Source of the DNA: Flavobacterium sufflavum
Lineage (GTDB): Bacteria > Bacteroidota > Bacteroidia > Flavobacteriales > Flavobacteriaceae
Direction: 5' to 3'
DNA: 64,000 bases
Assembly (NCBI RefSeq): GCF_004016525.1
Contig: NZ_SACJ01000006.1
Location: 124,001 to 188,000, forward strand
Below are positions 34,573 through 42,705 of this stretch, piece after piece. The position numbers and the translations under genes are program-made. Every line of letters begins with the position of its first letter. Position 1 is the first letter of the stretch. The notes beneath the pieces are model-generated. The model had not been told where the DNA came from. It was given only the letters and a program-made list of their open reading frames with translations, and searched no databases.

Positions 34573-36496
34573 CTATAAGATCTATTTTACCTTTTGTTCT
34601 CAATTCACGAAGTTTTGACATTTCGAAAACAACCGGTGTTACTAATAATACATAAATAGTAGAAGTGATTGTACCTCCAATAAGCGGAACCGTTATAGGA
34701 AGCATCACATCGGCACCTGTTCCTGTTGCCCAAAGGATGGGTATTAATCCAAACAGAGAAACGGAAACTGTCATCAGTTTTGGACGCAATCTCTTAGCAG
34801 AGCCATCAATGATATATTCTCTTAAAATTTCTTCTGTGATTGTTTCTTTGCTGTTTCCATATTTTTCGACCATTTTATTCATCGCTTCATTTAGATAAAT
34901 AGTGATAAGCATTGCAGTCTCTACAGCCAAACCAAATAGCGCAATAAAACCAACGGCAACAGCAACAGATAAATTAATTCCATAAAAATAAACCATAAAA
35001 ATTCCACCAATTAATGCGAACGGGACTGTTATCATTGTAATCAATGCCTCTTTCATAGAACGATAGGTAAAATATAGAATGAGAAAAATAATCACAACAA
35101 CAATTGGTAATATCAAACTTAATGTTTTGTTTGCCCTGATTTGATTTTCCCATTGACCACTCCATTCTACATAATAGCCTTTAGGCATTTTAGTCATCAT
35201 AGTATTGAGTTTTTTTTGTGCTTCTTTGACTGTACTTCCTAAATCACGGTCACGAACATTAAACAATACAGTGCCACGAAGCATTGCGTTTTCACTGTTT
35301 ATCATTGGCGGACCATCACTTATTTTCACATCTGCAACCGTTTCTAATGGAATTGGGCCAAATTCCATCGTTTGTACTTGTAGCTTTTTCAAGGCCTCAA
35401 TGCTGTTTCGGTATTCCTGTGCATATCTTGCGTTTACCGAAAAACGTTGTCTTCCCTCAATGGTTGTAGTAAGTTTCATTCCTCCAATAGAAGCTTCAAC
35501 TACGTTATTTAAATCATCGATGCTGAGTCCGTATCTGCCTATTACTTCCCGTTTAGCTTCTATGTCTATATATTTTCCACCCGTAATTGGCTCGGCATAC
35601 AAATCTTTTACTCCTGAAGTTCCTTCTAATGCTTTTTTTATTTTTTGTGACAAAACATTAATGGTATCTAAACTTGCCCCATAGATTTTTATTCCAACAT
35701 CGGTTCTGACACCTGTAGAAAGCATATTTATTCGATTGATAATAGGCTGTGTAAAGCCATTTGTTACACCAGGGATTTGCAGTTTATTGTTTATTTCATT
35801 GACAATATCGGCTTTCGTTTTACCTTCTCTCCATTCGTTATGTGGTTTAAGCAAAACAATTGTCTCTATCATACTTATAGGGCTGTTATCTGTTGCGGTG
35901 TTTGCTCTTCCTGCTTTTCCTAAAACGTGAGCCACTTCGGGAATTGATTTTATCAATTTGTCCTGAACCTGCAAAATTCTTTTTACTTCTGAATTTGATA
36001 CGTCCGGCAAGGTTACCGGCATAAAAAGAATGGAACCCTCATCTAACGGAGGCATAAATTCAGAACCTAAACGAGTAAACATCAATACACCAATTAATAA
36101 CGCCACAATGTTGATTGCCAATACTGTTTTTCGCCATTTTAAACAAAGTGTTAAAATGGGTGTATAAATACTTTCCAATTTTTTATTTATTGGGTTCTTA
36201 TTTTCAGGACGAAGTTTTCCTTTTAGTAAAAAACTAATTAGTACCGGAGCAAGTGTAATCGCTAAAAAAGCATCCACTATCAGTATAAACGATTTAGTCC
36301 ATGCTAATGGTCCGAATAGCTTACCTTCCATTCCTGTGAGAAGAAATACAGGCAAAAAGGAGGCAATAACAATTATTGTAGAGTAAAAAACACCCGGACC
36401 AACTAATTTAGATGAACTTTCTATAAGTTTCAACTTATCTTCAGAAGATAACGGATCGTTTTCTTTTTTAAATATATTTTTAATTTTATTTTTCAT
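34559..36496 (-). CDS. RND efflux pump, C-terminal polypeptide (CusA/CzcA family)
   Basis: 645 residues, equivalent to the C-terminal 60% of a CusA/CzcA pump. It starts with a charged cytoplasmic stretch and then a transmembrane helix with PVFLLTGMEGKLFGPLAWTKSF. It continues through the periplasmic domain (MPPLDEGSILFMP, the GPPMINSENA segment, GYYVEWSGQWENQ) and the last membrane helices. It has its own ATG and a 10-base gap from the N-terminal gene. Because both genes have intact frames and no overlap, the two polypeptides may assemble into one pump, or the gene may have been split by a point mutation. Confidence 0.82.
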   Translation of the reverse strand: MKNKIKNIFKKENDPLSSEDKLKLIESSSKLVGPGVFYSTIIVIASFLPVFLLTGMEGKLFGPLAWTKSFILIVDAFLAITLAPVLISFLLKGKLRPENKNPINKKLESIYTPILTLCLKWRKTVLAINIVALLIGVLMFTRLGSEFMPPLDEGSILFMPVTLPDVSNSEVKRILQVQDKLIKSIPEVAHVLGKAGRANTATDNSPISMIETIVLLKPHNEWREGKTKADIVNEINNKLQIPGVTNGFTQPIINRINMLSTGVRTDVGIKIYGASLDTINVLSQKIKKALEGTSGVKDLYAEPITGGKYIDIEAKREVIGRYGLSIDDLNNVVEASIGGMKLTTTIEGRQRFSVNARYAQEYRNSIEALKKLQVQTMEFGPIPLETVADVKISDGPPMINSENAMLRGTVLFNVRDRDLGSTVKEAQKKLNTMMTKMPKGYYVEWSGQWENQIRANKTLSLILPIVVVIIFLILYFTYRSMKEALITMITVPFALIGGIFMVYFYGINLSVAVAVGFIALFGLAVETAMLITIYLNEAMNKMVEKYGNSKETITEEILREYIIDGSAKRLRPKLMTVSVSLFGLIPILWATGTGADVMLPITVPLIGGTITSTIYVLLVTPVVFEMSKLRELRTKGKIDLIDAKH

Positions 36497-36507
36497 CTTA
36501 TTTCAGA

Positions 36508-37788
36508 TTACTGATTATTACCTATTTCTTCCTGTTTCTCCGAAATTGTCCTATACGCATTCTCCACCATTACAATTCCATCATCGACAACAACACCAAT
36601 TGCCAGAGCAATACCCGTTAATGACATAATGTTAGATGAAATACCAAATGCTTCCAGTAAGATAAAGCCAATAGCTACAGATATAGGTAATTGAATAAGT
36701 ATAATCAAAGCACTTCGCCAATGAAAAAGAAAAAACAGCACCACTATTGAAACTGCAATCATTTCTTCAATTAATGTACCTTTAACTGATTCTATTGCTT
36801 TTTCAATCAATTCACTTCTATCATAGGATGTTTTAAAAGTAACGCCGTCAGGCAATCCTTTTTCGACTTCTTTCATTTTTTCTTTTACAGCAGTGATTAC
36901 TTTATCCGCATTTTCACCATAACGCATTACTACAATTCCACCTACCACTTCTCCGTTTCCATTTTCATCAAAAATTCCCAGACGCAAATCGCCACCCATT
37001 TGGATTGAACCAATATCTTTAACTTTTACCGGAACGGAATTATAGTTTTTAATGGCAATGTCTTCAACATCTTTTATGTTTTTGATATAGCCTAATCCTC
37101 TTATGATATAGGACATATCACTCATTTCAAATTTCCGCCCTCCAACGTCATTATTATTTGCCTTGACAGCATTCATTACTTCCATCATACTCACGTTGTA
37201 GTACTGCATTTTTAACGGATCTAGTACTAATTGATATTGTTTTTCAAAACCTCCAAATGAAGCTACTTCAGAAACACCAGGAACCGTTTGCAATGCAAAT
37301 TTCACGTACCAATCCTGCAAGGCTCTTTGCTCTCCCAAGTCCATACCTTTAGTATCTAAATGATACCAAAAAACGTGACCAACCCCTGTACCATCGGGGC
37401 CTAATGTTGGAACTACATTTTGTGGTAATAATCGTTGTGCATAATTTAATCTTTCTAAAACCCGGGTTCTTGCCCAATATATATCGACATCATCCTCAAA
37501 AACAATATACACGAAGCTCATTCCAAACATAGATGCTCCCCGAATGTTTTTGACTTTAGGAATTCCCTGAAGATTAGAAACCAAAGGATAGGTTACTTGG
37601 GACTCTATAACTTGTGGACTTCTTCCCATCCATTCTGTGAAAACTATAACCTGGTTTTCTGACAGATCAGGAATGGCATCAATAGGATTCTGCTGTACAC
37701 TATAGATACCCCAACCAAATAAACAGGCTGAAATAAGCAGGACAACAAATCGATTTTTTAGTGAGAATGTTATTAATTTTTCTACCAT
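36508..37788 (-). CDS. RND efflux pump, N-terminal polypeptide (CusA/CzcA family)
   Basis: 426 residues from the usual N-terminus (first helix, then IPDLSENQVIVFTEWMGRSP) through the first periplasmic domain and membrane helices 2-4 to GVVVDDGIVMVENAYR, the motif with the proton-relay aspartates. It stops in the loop after helix 4. Transcription and spacing make it the first part of the pump. A full CusA is about 1,040 residues; the two parts sum to about 1,070. The metal is probably Cu(I) or Ag(I), judging by the operon. Confidence 0.82.
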   Translation of the reverse strand: MVEKLITFSLKNRFVVLLISACLFGWGIYSVQQNPIDAIPDLSENQVIVFTEWMGRSPQVIESQVTYPLVSNLQGIPKVKNIRGASMFGMSFVYIVFEDDVDIYWARTRVLERLNYAQRLLPQNVVPTLGPDGTGVGHVFWYHLDTKGMDLGEQRALQDWYVKFALQTVPGVSEVASFGGFEKQYQLVLDPLKMQYYNVSMMEVMNAVKANNNDVGGRKFEMSDMSYIIRGLGYIKNIKDVEDIAIKNYNSVPVKVKDIGSIQMGGDLRLGIFDENGNGEVVGGIVVMRYGENADKVITAVKEKMKEVEKGLPDGVTFKTSYDRSELIEKAIESVKGTLIEEMIAVSIVVLFFLFHWRSALIILIQLPISVAIGFILLEAFGISSNIMSLTGIALAIGVVVDDGIVMVENAYRTISEKQEEIGNNQ

Positions 37789-37805
37789 AATGTTTATTAT
37801 TCTGA

Positions 37806-38264
37806 TTAAAGACTATCTGTAGTCTTCTGAATCCAATTGATTACTTCCTTTTTTTGAGTAGGTGTAAGTATTGCATTTTTATGAATTAAAGTATATGATG
37901 CCAAAGGCATTTCATCGGACTTTATTTGTTTGACAATTCTATCTAATTTATTCTGCTGTTTTCTTGAAGAATAATTTCCCCATTCATTAAAATTTAAATT
38001 TTTCTTTCCCTTTTTTATATGACTGTCCATTAACATTCGCACTGGTTGAATATAGGAATACCAAGGATAATTGGTATTGTTGCTATGACAGTCATAACAA
38101 GAGGTTCGTAAAATGGTTTTAACATTTTTAGGTACATTATATACTTTTGTAAAATTTGCAGTTAAATCCTGCTCGTAAGCTAAATTACGAGCAGGTTGAT
38201 ATAACTGCATCAACAAAAAAAGAATTAAACTTATGACGGCTATTCTTTTAATGCTAATTTTCAT
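37806..38264 (-). CDS. Periplasmic heme-binding domain protein
   Basis: A 152-residue protein with an N-terminal membrane anchor. It carries one c-type heme motif (CYDCH) followed by SNNTNYPWYSYIQPV, the sequence typical of the Bacteroidota 'heme-binding domain' family. It resembles copper-resistance-associated electron carriers. It lies between the RND pump and DUF3347 genes and is cotranscribed with them (1-base gap to the DUF3347 stop). Confidence 0.82.
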   Translation of the reverse strand: MKISIKRIAVISLILFLLMQLYQPARNLAYEQDLTANFTKVYNVPKNVKTILRTSCYDCHSNNTNYPWYSYIQPVRMLMDSHIKKGKKNLNFNEWGNYSSRKQQNKLDRIVKQIKSDEMPLASYTLIHKNAILTPTQKKEVINWIQKTTDSL

Positions 38265-38265
38265 T

Positions 38266-38778
38266 TTACAAAGTTTTTTTTATTGAACCACAGTTAAGCA
38301 TTTTAGAACCATAATAAGGGTTTTTAATGTCCTTTAGTTCACTTATCCAGATTGCACCTTTACCCTCATTTGCCATTGGGCAATAATCCTGATACAATTT
38401 TTGTTTAGCCCCGAAAAGTTTAATCAAATCGTTGATGTCTTTGCTTAACAAAACGAAATGTTCTCTTTGATGATCAATTTTTCCTGCATTATCTCCAATG
38501 TGTTCTGCGTGTTCTTTGGCACTTTCGGCTATATCCATATACTCTTTTTTGAGTTTTGCATCAATTGTATTTGTTTTTACGGCATTGAATGTGGTATACA
38601 AAGTTTTTCCTGCTTTGGCAGCTGCTTTTCCATCATCTTTGGTTAAAGCATTTTTTAAAGCCAAATAATTAGTCACAATTTGTGATGTTGAAAATTTGGT
38701 TTGTACTTTTTGGGTTTGGGCATTTACAGAAACCAACACGAGTACCATTGCTAGGGCTGAAAGAATTATATTTTTCAT
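38266..38778 (-). CDS. DUF3347 domain-containing protein
   Basis: A 170-residue protein with a signal peptide ending at NAQ. DUF3347 is a four-helix periplasmic domain commonly encoded with CusB-type adaptors. The signature at the end, YCPMA...GAIWISELKDIKNPYYGSKMLNCG, carries Cys and Met residues that can bind metal. Its gene is packed directly against the heme-binding gene. A degraded relative of this C-terminus exists at 39.5 kb. Confidence 0.82.
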   Translation of the reverse strand: MKNIILSALAMVLVLVSVNAQTQKVQTKFSTSQIVTNYLALKNALTKDDGKAAAKAGKTLYTTFNAVKTNTIDAKLKKEYMDIAESAKEHAEHIGDNAGKIDHQREHFVLLSKDINDLIKLFGAKQKLYQDYCPMANEGKGAIWISELKDIKNPYYGSKMLNCGSIKKTL

Positions 38779-38834
38779 TTTATTATTTTAAAATTGTTTA
38801 TTTGTTATTGACAACATTTTTTGTTGTTAGACTT

Positions 38835-39440
38835 TTACTTTTTTTCAATCATTTCCATTCCACATTTAGGGCATTCTCCTTTAATATCAGCAGTTGAGCC
38901 ATCCATAGGACAAACATATCTTGTCACAATTTTACTTTTAGGCTGACTTCCTTTTAGAGGATGAGTATCTATTTTTTCGGTGATTTTTACCATTCCCGTT
39001 CCGCATTTAGAACATTTACCTCCAGTTTCTGACATTGAACCATCTGCAGGGCAAACGTATTTTGCAACCATTTTGCTTTTAGGTTGACTTCCTTTTAGAG
39101 GATTGGTCTCTATTTTTTCGGAAATTTTTACCATCTTCATTGCACATTTAGAACATTTTCCCGGTTTATCAGAAGTTGAGTTGTCCATTGGGCAAACATA
39201 TCTTGTCATCATTTTACTCATAGGCTGACTTCCTTTTAAAGCGTGGGTACTAATCTTTTCAGTGATTTTTGTCAACTCCATTCCACATTTTGGACATTTT
39301 CCAGAGCTTGAACTCATTTCGTCAGGATGTGAAGGACAAGTATAAACAATTTTTTGTTCCTCATTTTTTGTAGCTTTTTGCGCTACTACGCTTGAATTAA
39401 ATGCAAATAATGCACTTAGTAGGATAATTATTGTTTTCAT
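38835..39440 (-). CDS. Periplasmic protein of four tandem heavy-metal-binding modules
   Basis: A 201-residue secreted protein. After the signal peptide, four copies of a roughly 45-residue unit follow, each opening YxCPxxxx... and closing with a CxxC-type pair (KCPKCGMEL, KCSKCAMKM, KCSKCGTGM, ECPKCGMEM). The units are separated by near-identical linkers with LKGSQP. Each matches the module at the start of the RND adaptors. The protein is a likely copper/silver sponge or a carrier delivering metal to the pump. Confidence 0.82.
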   Translation of the reverse strand: MKTIIILLSALFAFNSSVVAQKATKNEEQKIVYTCPSHPDEMSSSSGKCPKCGMELTKITEKISTHALKGSQPMSKMMTRYVCPMDNSTSDKPGKCSKCAMKMVKISEKIETNPLKGSQPKSKMVAKYVCPADGSMSETGGKCSKCGTGMVKITEKIDTHPLKGSQPKSKIVTRYVCPMDGSTADIKGECPKCGMEMIEKK

Positions 39441-39835
39441 TTTTTTACTATTTTAATTATTTGAGAATTATTTTATTGTTTTACAACAACTCAACATTTG
39501 TGAGTCATAGTAAGAGATTTTAACTGTATTTTCTTTACTTAACCAATTAGCATTTTGCATAGGCTTTCAATAAAAATAATTATTGAAAACTACTTATTAT
39601 AATTGATTCATTTCCTAGCTTTTAGACATAAAAAAATCGTCATAGTCATTCCATCATTATTTATTTTAATGAGTTCATTGTATGGAACTATTTTGGAATT
39701 GAATTAATTAGTCAATGACAAAATGAATCATAGCAAGGCCATCTTTTTGAAATTGAAATTAACCGAAAAATAAATGATTTGGATATCCAATAAGAATTGT
39801 CAATTAGATACAATTATGGCTATCAGCTTTGGGAT
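39441..39835. other. Intergenic stretch with a DUF3347 relic
   Basis: About 390 AT-rich bases between the four-module protein and the Cys-rich protein. Apart from the DUF3347-like remnant at 39468-39560 on the minus strand I see nothing coding. No strong terminator or promoter is visible. Confidence 0.5.
39468..39560 (-). pseudogene. C-terminal remnant of a DUF3347 protein
   Basis: An in-frame stretch of 30 codons ends with MQNANWLSKENTVKISYYDSQMLSCCKTIK followed by a stop. It aligns with the C-terminus of the DUF3347 protein downstream (PMA...WISELKDIKNPYYGSKMLNCG), sharing the WLSKE, YY and ML-C features. Nothing upstream supports a full gene, so this is the relic of a second copy. Confidence 0.55.
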
Positions 39836-40207
39836 TTAGCTTATTTTTGGTATAAGCCATAAAGAATTGAAACCAGAAGAAATGGAGGTTTCGTAGTTGT
39901 AAAATTTTTGTTTTTCAGAAGCGAAATTAAAAAGATTGTTATTAAATTTCGATTCATTGATGAGAACAGTACTGCTGTTGCAAGAAGTAGCGCAACTGCA
40001 TTTAGAATGCTTGCATTTTCCTCCGCAACCATCTTGGTTACTCGTTTTGGAATGATTGTCGTTTTTGCAACAATCATCTTTTTCCATTTTTGAGGATGTT
40101 TCTTTTGTAGAAGAATGTTTAGATGAATTCATTTCACAGGCAAAAGAATTACCTGGCATCAATAAGAAACCAAATAATACAATTACTATAATGTGAAACT
40201 TTTTCAT
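39836..40207 (-). CDS. Cys-rich periplasmic protein of the copper-type operon
   Basis: A 123-residue product with a signal peptide (cleavage after SFA). The mature part contains ten cysteines in the region CEMNSSKHSSTKETS...CCKNDN...CGGKCKHSKCSCATSC, with many His and Ser. It probably binds copper or silver. The C-terminus (GFNSLWLIPKI) is a conserved ending in small proteins of such operons. The start at 40207 is preferred over 40228 because it begins the signal peptide. Confidence 0.65.
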   Translation of the reverse strand: MKKFHIIVIVLFGFLLMPGNSFACEMNSSKHSSTKETSSKMEKDDCCKNDNHSKTSNQDGCGGKCKHSKCSCATSCNSSTVLINESKFNNNLFNFASEKQKFYNYETSISSGFNSLWLIPKIS

Positions 40208-40415
40208 TTCCAGTTCAATTTGAATCAAAATTAATCAAATTATATTAATTGTTCACTAACAAGCTGTTAAAAAAAGTACATTCATTAGGTTTTTTCTTAA
40301 AAAGTTATGATAAGATTAATCCTAAAACAAAAGATTAATGTTTCTCCAAAATTAATTTGATTTTTATCACCAAATAAAAAAGAATGTTCTAGTTATTGGA
40401 AATGTAATTAGTGAA

Positions 40416-40493
40416 ATGAAGCAAACGGCAGCATTGATGCTAGGAATACTTGGACTAGGAGCGATTTTTGTGCATCTGAATGAGATAATGTAA
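40416..40493 (+). CDS. Possible 25-residue hydrophobic peptide
   Basis: ATG through TAA encodes MKQTAALMLGILGLGAIFVHL and NEIM, one short hydrophobic helix with a charged start. The size and composition recall type I toxins or tiny membrane regulators. There is no clear -33/-7 pair ahead of it, so it may not be expressed. Confidence 0.25.
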   Translation: MKQTAALMLGILGLGAIFVHLNEIM

Positions 40494-40515
40494 TAAATAT
40501 TTATTATTTGAGATA

Positions 40516-40533
40516 TCAATTCTCTTACAATTT
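40516..40533 (+). repeat. 18-bp direct repeat, left copy
   Basis: TCAATTCTCTTACAATTT is repeated exactly at 52286-52303, 11.75 kb away and in the same orientation. The pair brackets the DUF3800, replication, DinB and integrase-remnant genes. It could be an attachment-site duplication. Confidence 0.4.
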
Positions 40534-40560
40534 ATGAAAATTATATAAAATTATATAAAA

Positions 40561-40592
40561 TTTGTTTTTTGATTTAAGATGGCTTAAATTTG
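40561..40592 (+). promoter_or_regulatory. Promoter of a candidate short RNA
   Basis: TTTG at 40561-40564 and TAAATTTG at 40585-40592 are 20 bases apart, an excellent match to the Bacteroidota promoter consensus. No reading frame begins downstream before the terminator at 40627. Confidence 0.6.
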
Positions 40593-40597
40593 CAAAG

Positions 40598-40657
40598 TCA
40601 TTTCCCTAGGGAAAAGGACCTGGTCGGCCACAACACCTTAGTTGTGGCATTTTTATT
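40598..40657 (+). ncRNA. Candidate short RNA of about 60 nt
   Basis: The interval from the promoter at 40561 to an intrinsic terminator (GCCACAAC and GTTGTGGC stem at 40627-40648 followed by ATTTTTATTTT) is too short for a gene but complete as a transcription unit. It includes a CCCTAGGG palindrome near its start. The 3' end reaches into the end of the opposing gene at 40653, so antisense contact is possible. No known RNA family is recognised. Confidence 0.5.
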
Positions 40658-41138
40658 TTACCCTCTTTGTATATTTGTCTTCGTAGTATTTTTGGTTCCT
40701 GTCATCATCAATATGAAAGCAAGAAACTATTACATAGTCTGGTCTTATTTTCTCCATAATAACTAAAAAAAATCCTTCTTTAAACCAAAAATAGTCCCTT
40801 ATTTTTCCATCGGCTTCTAAAAACTGAAAACAAATAATATCCTCAGTATCTTTATTTTCAAGTATCGGTTTAATCCAATGAATTTTGTTGGCTCTTTTTT
40901 TATCAAAACATCTTTTGCCTTTTACTCCCCTTGTAATGATTTTTACAAAAGTGTGTGGGTATTTTTCATAACCTTTTTCTTTTGATTTTCTAACATCTAT
41001 CATTACTTTGCAATCGTTTAAATAAAATTCATTATCCAGAAAATCGGCTTTAAATAATTGAAATAATTCTTCCAAATGTTCAGCTGATGGATCAATCCCT
41101 AAATTAGGTATATGATCATCCAAATTAAATAAATCCAT
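40653..41138 (-). CDS. Small protein with possible BECR/RelE-type nuclease fold
   Basis: A 161-residue protein of no obvious family. The sequence has a basic RANKIHWIKPIL stretch and a late strand DYVIVSCFHID, a pattern that recalls the phage-Barnase-EndoU-ColicinE5/D-RelE nuclease superfamily in its last strands. No signal or membrane helix. Its ATG overlaps the stop codon of the DUF3800 gene by one base (TAATG), so the two are translated together. Toxin-type activity is inference only. Confidence 0.5.
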   Translation of the reverse strand: MDLFNLDDHIPNLGIDPSAEHLEELFQLFKADFLDNEFYLNDCKVMIDVRKSKEKGYEKYPHTFVKIITRGVKGKRCFDKKRANKIHWIKPILENKDTEDIICFQFLEADGKIRDYFWFKEGFFLVIMEKIRPDYVIVSCFHIDDDRNQKYYEDKYTKRVK

Positions 41139-41848
41139 TATAGTTTTATTCTAGGTTGGTGATCAAAAATATTGAACTTTGTTTCCCAGGGTTCTGTTCC
41201 TTCTTCGAGATTAAAACCCGATTTAGTTTCTAAATATTGAATAAAATCCATTCTGTTTTGAGTTGGATTCTCTATATTTTTCATCACTACTCTTGTTTTA
41301 TAAGTAATTGCTCCAATAAAGAAATCGGCTAACTGAAAGAAATTATTATCGTGAGAATGTAAATGTTGGAATTGTTTGAAAGGGCTTTTGCCTTTGTATT
41401 CATTATTGAAAACTTCGTTTATTTTTCTTAGCTTTTCTCTACCACGTGTATTTTGAATATCAATAAAAACCCTGTATTCATCCCCATTGCTATTGTTTGG
41501 ACGTAATAAATAATAGGTCATTTTATAATAGAAATTATCGTGCGAACCTTGGTTAAAATCGGCATGATTCAGACGCTCTTTGTATTTGACTAAAACGCAA
41601 CGAAATTGTAATGACGACCGGAAGAAATAATCTACCAATTCCTTATATAATGCTGTTCTGGCATTTGAAAATTTATTCCATTTTAACTCTGATTTTTGAT
41701 TGTGCTTTGCCAGTATTTGATTGAATTCTTTTTGCAATTCAACATAATCAGACATTGGTACTTTAATGTAACCGATACACATAACCGGAATTTTATCATT
41801 TTCTAAATGACAACTTTCGTCGATATAAAAATCATATTTATTATTCAT
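41138..41848 (-). CDS. DUF3800 family protein
   Basis: A 236-residue protein with the family opening FYIDESCHL (Asp10, Glu11) and the C-terminal QLADFFIGAITY, which together make the RNase-H-like acidic centre of DUF3800. Members are found in defence islands and mobile elements, with unknown substrate. It is translationally coupled to the smaller nuclease-like gene downstream. The pair is flanked by the candidate short RNA and the replication module. Confidence 0.75.
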   Translation of the reverse strand: MNNKYDFYIDESCHLENDKIPVMCIGYIKVPMSDYVELQKEFNQILAKHNQKSELKWNKFSNARTALYKELVDYFFRSSLQFRCVLVKYKERLNHADFNQGSHDNFYYKMTYYLLRPNNSNGDEYRVFIDIQNTRGREKLRKINEVFNNEYKGKSPFKQFQHLHSHDNNFFQLADFFIGAITYKTRVVMKNIENPTQNRMDFIQYLETKSGFNLEEGTEPWETKFNIFDHQPRIKL

Positions 41849-42010
41849 AGATTGTGAAAATTAATAACAAATTCAACAAATTAAATACTTTCAAGAGGTT
41901 GAATTATATAAAGCGGAAATTTACAGAATAAATTATTAATGAAGATATTGTTTTCAATTAACTTATTCTTCAAATCAAGAATGTCTATTATCATTTTTTT
42001 AGCAATCAAA

Positions 42011-42640
42011 TTATTTCTGTTTTTTGAAAAGATTTATATAATCAGCTAAATTATACAAGTCTAATAATTCAACATCATTCATCTTGCAAGTTAATTGTCC
42101 AATCTCAATAAAAGTAATGTCATTAGCAAATGATTTTTCTCCAATTAAATGTTCAATATGTATATAAACTACATCTCGAAGTTTTGGATTGTCTTTATGG
42201 ATTATGTAGTTTTTGAGATATATTTTAATGCCTAAATCGGTTGGTTTTTCTATATTTTGGATTGGTTGAAAATACATCTCGCTCATTTTTAAGTTGATGC
42301 CATTGTATTCAAATGGTTTATCTGTACCGTTTTGGTATTTAATAGTGTTTTGTTCCGGTTGGAGGAAAGCAGTTATTTTCCAACGCTCTACAACTGGAGC
42401 GTGATGAACCAGCAATTCTACATCTTTGAAAAGATAAGGATTTCCATTGGCCGTAACGATTAGTTCAGCTACATCGTCTTTGTTTTTTATTATTAGATTG
42501 AGATCTTTATTGTAAAGATGTAGCACTGAAATTAATTTATAGAAATGTATTTTTAGCTCGTCTTTTGGAATTTCGTTTAGTAGTAGAAAAACGAAATTAT
42601 TTTGTTTGAAGTGATTCCAGAAATTATTTATTTGATTCAT
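42011..42640 (-). CDS. Conserved hypothetical protein
   Basis: A 209-residue soluble protein beginning MNQINNFWNHFKQNN, containing ELIVTANGNPYLFKDVELLVHHAPVVERWKITAF. This order (a 'WxxF' start followed by an ELxIxAxGN strand and a W-x-x-x-A-F strand) occurs in a family of small Bacteroidota proteins of unknown function. It is not essential to neighbouring genes by any visible evidence. It lies 66 bases downstream of the ATPase gene on the same strand. Confidence 0.55.
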   Translation of the reverse strand: MNQINNFWNHFKQNNFVFLLLNEIPKDELKIHFYKLISVLHLYNKDLNLIIKNKDDVAELIVTANGNPYLFKDVELLVHHAPVVERWKITAFLQPEQNTIKYQNGTDKPFEYNGINLKMSEMYFQPIQNIEKPTDLGIKIYLKNYIIHKDNPKLRDVVYIHIEHLIGEKSFANDITFIEIGQLTCKMNDVELLDLYNLADYINLFKKQK

Positions 42641-42705
42641 CTTTTTTATTTTTCCTTTGCTTAATCTCTTACTAGATGAGAGACTTTGAGCACGTTTTCG
42701 GTTAG

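Larger units (their letters stand above)
40208..40652. other. Intergenic stretch with a tiny ORF, promoter and terminator
   Basis: Between the Cys-rich gene and the opposing gene at 40653 lie a 25-codon frame (40416-40493, MKQTAALMLGILGLGAIFV...), one copy of an 18-bp repeat also seen at 52.3 kb, and a candidate short RNA with its own promoter and terminator. No larger gene is visible. Confidence 0.5.

Noticed and set aside
34974-35684. Plus-strand frames opposite the RND pump
   Set aside because: They are shadows of the long pump gene on the minus strand; their composition is not protein-like.
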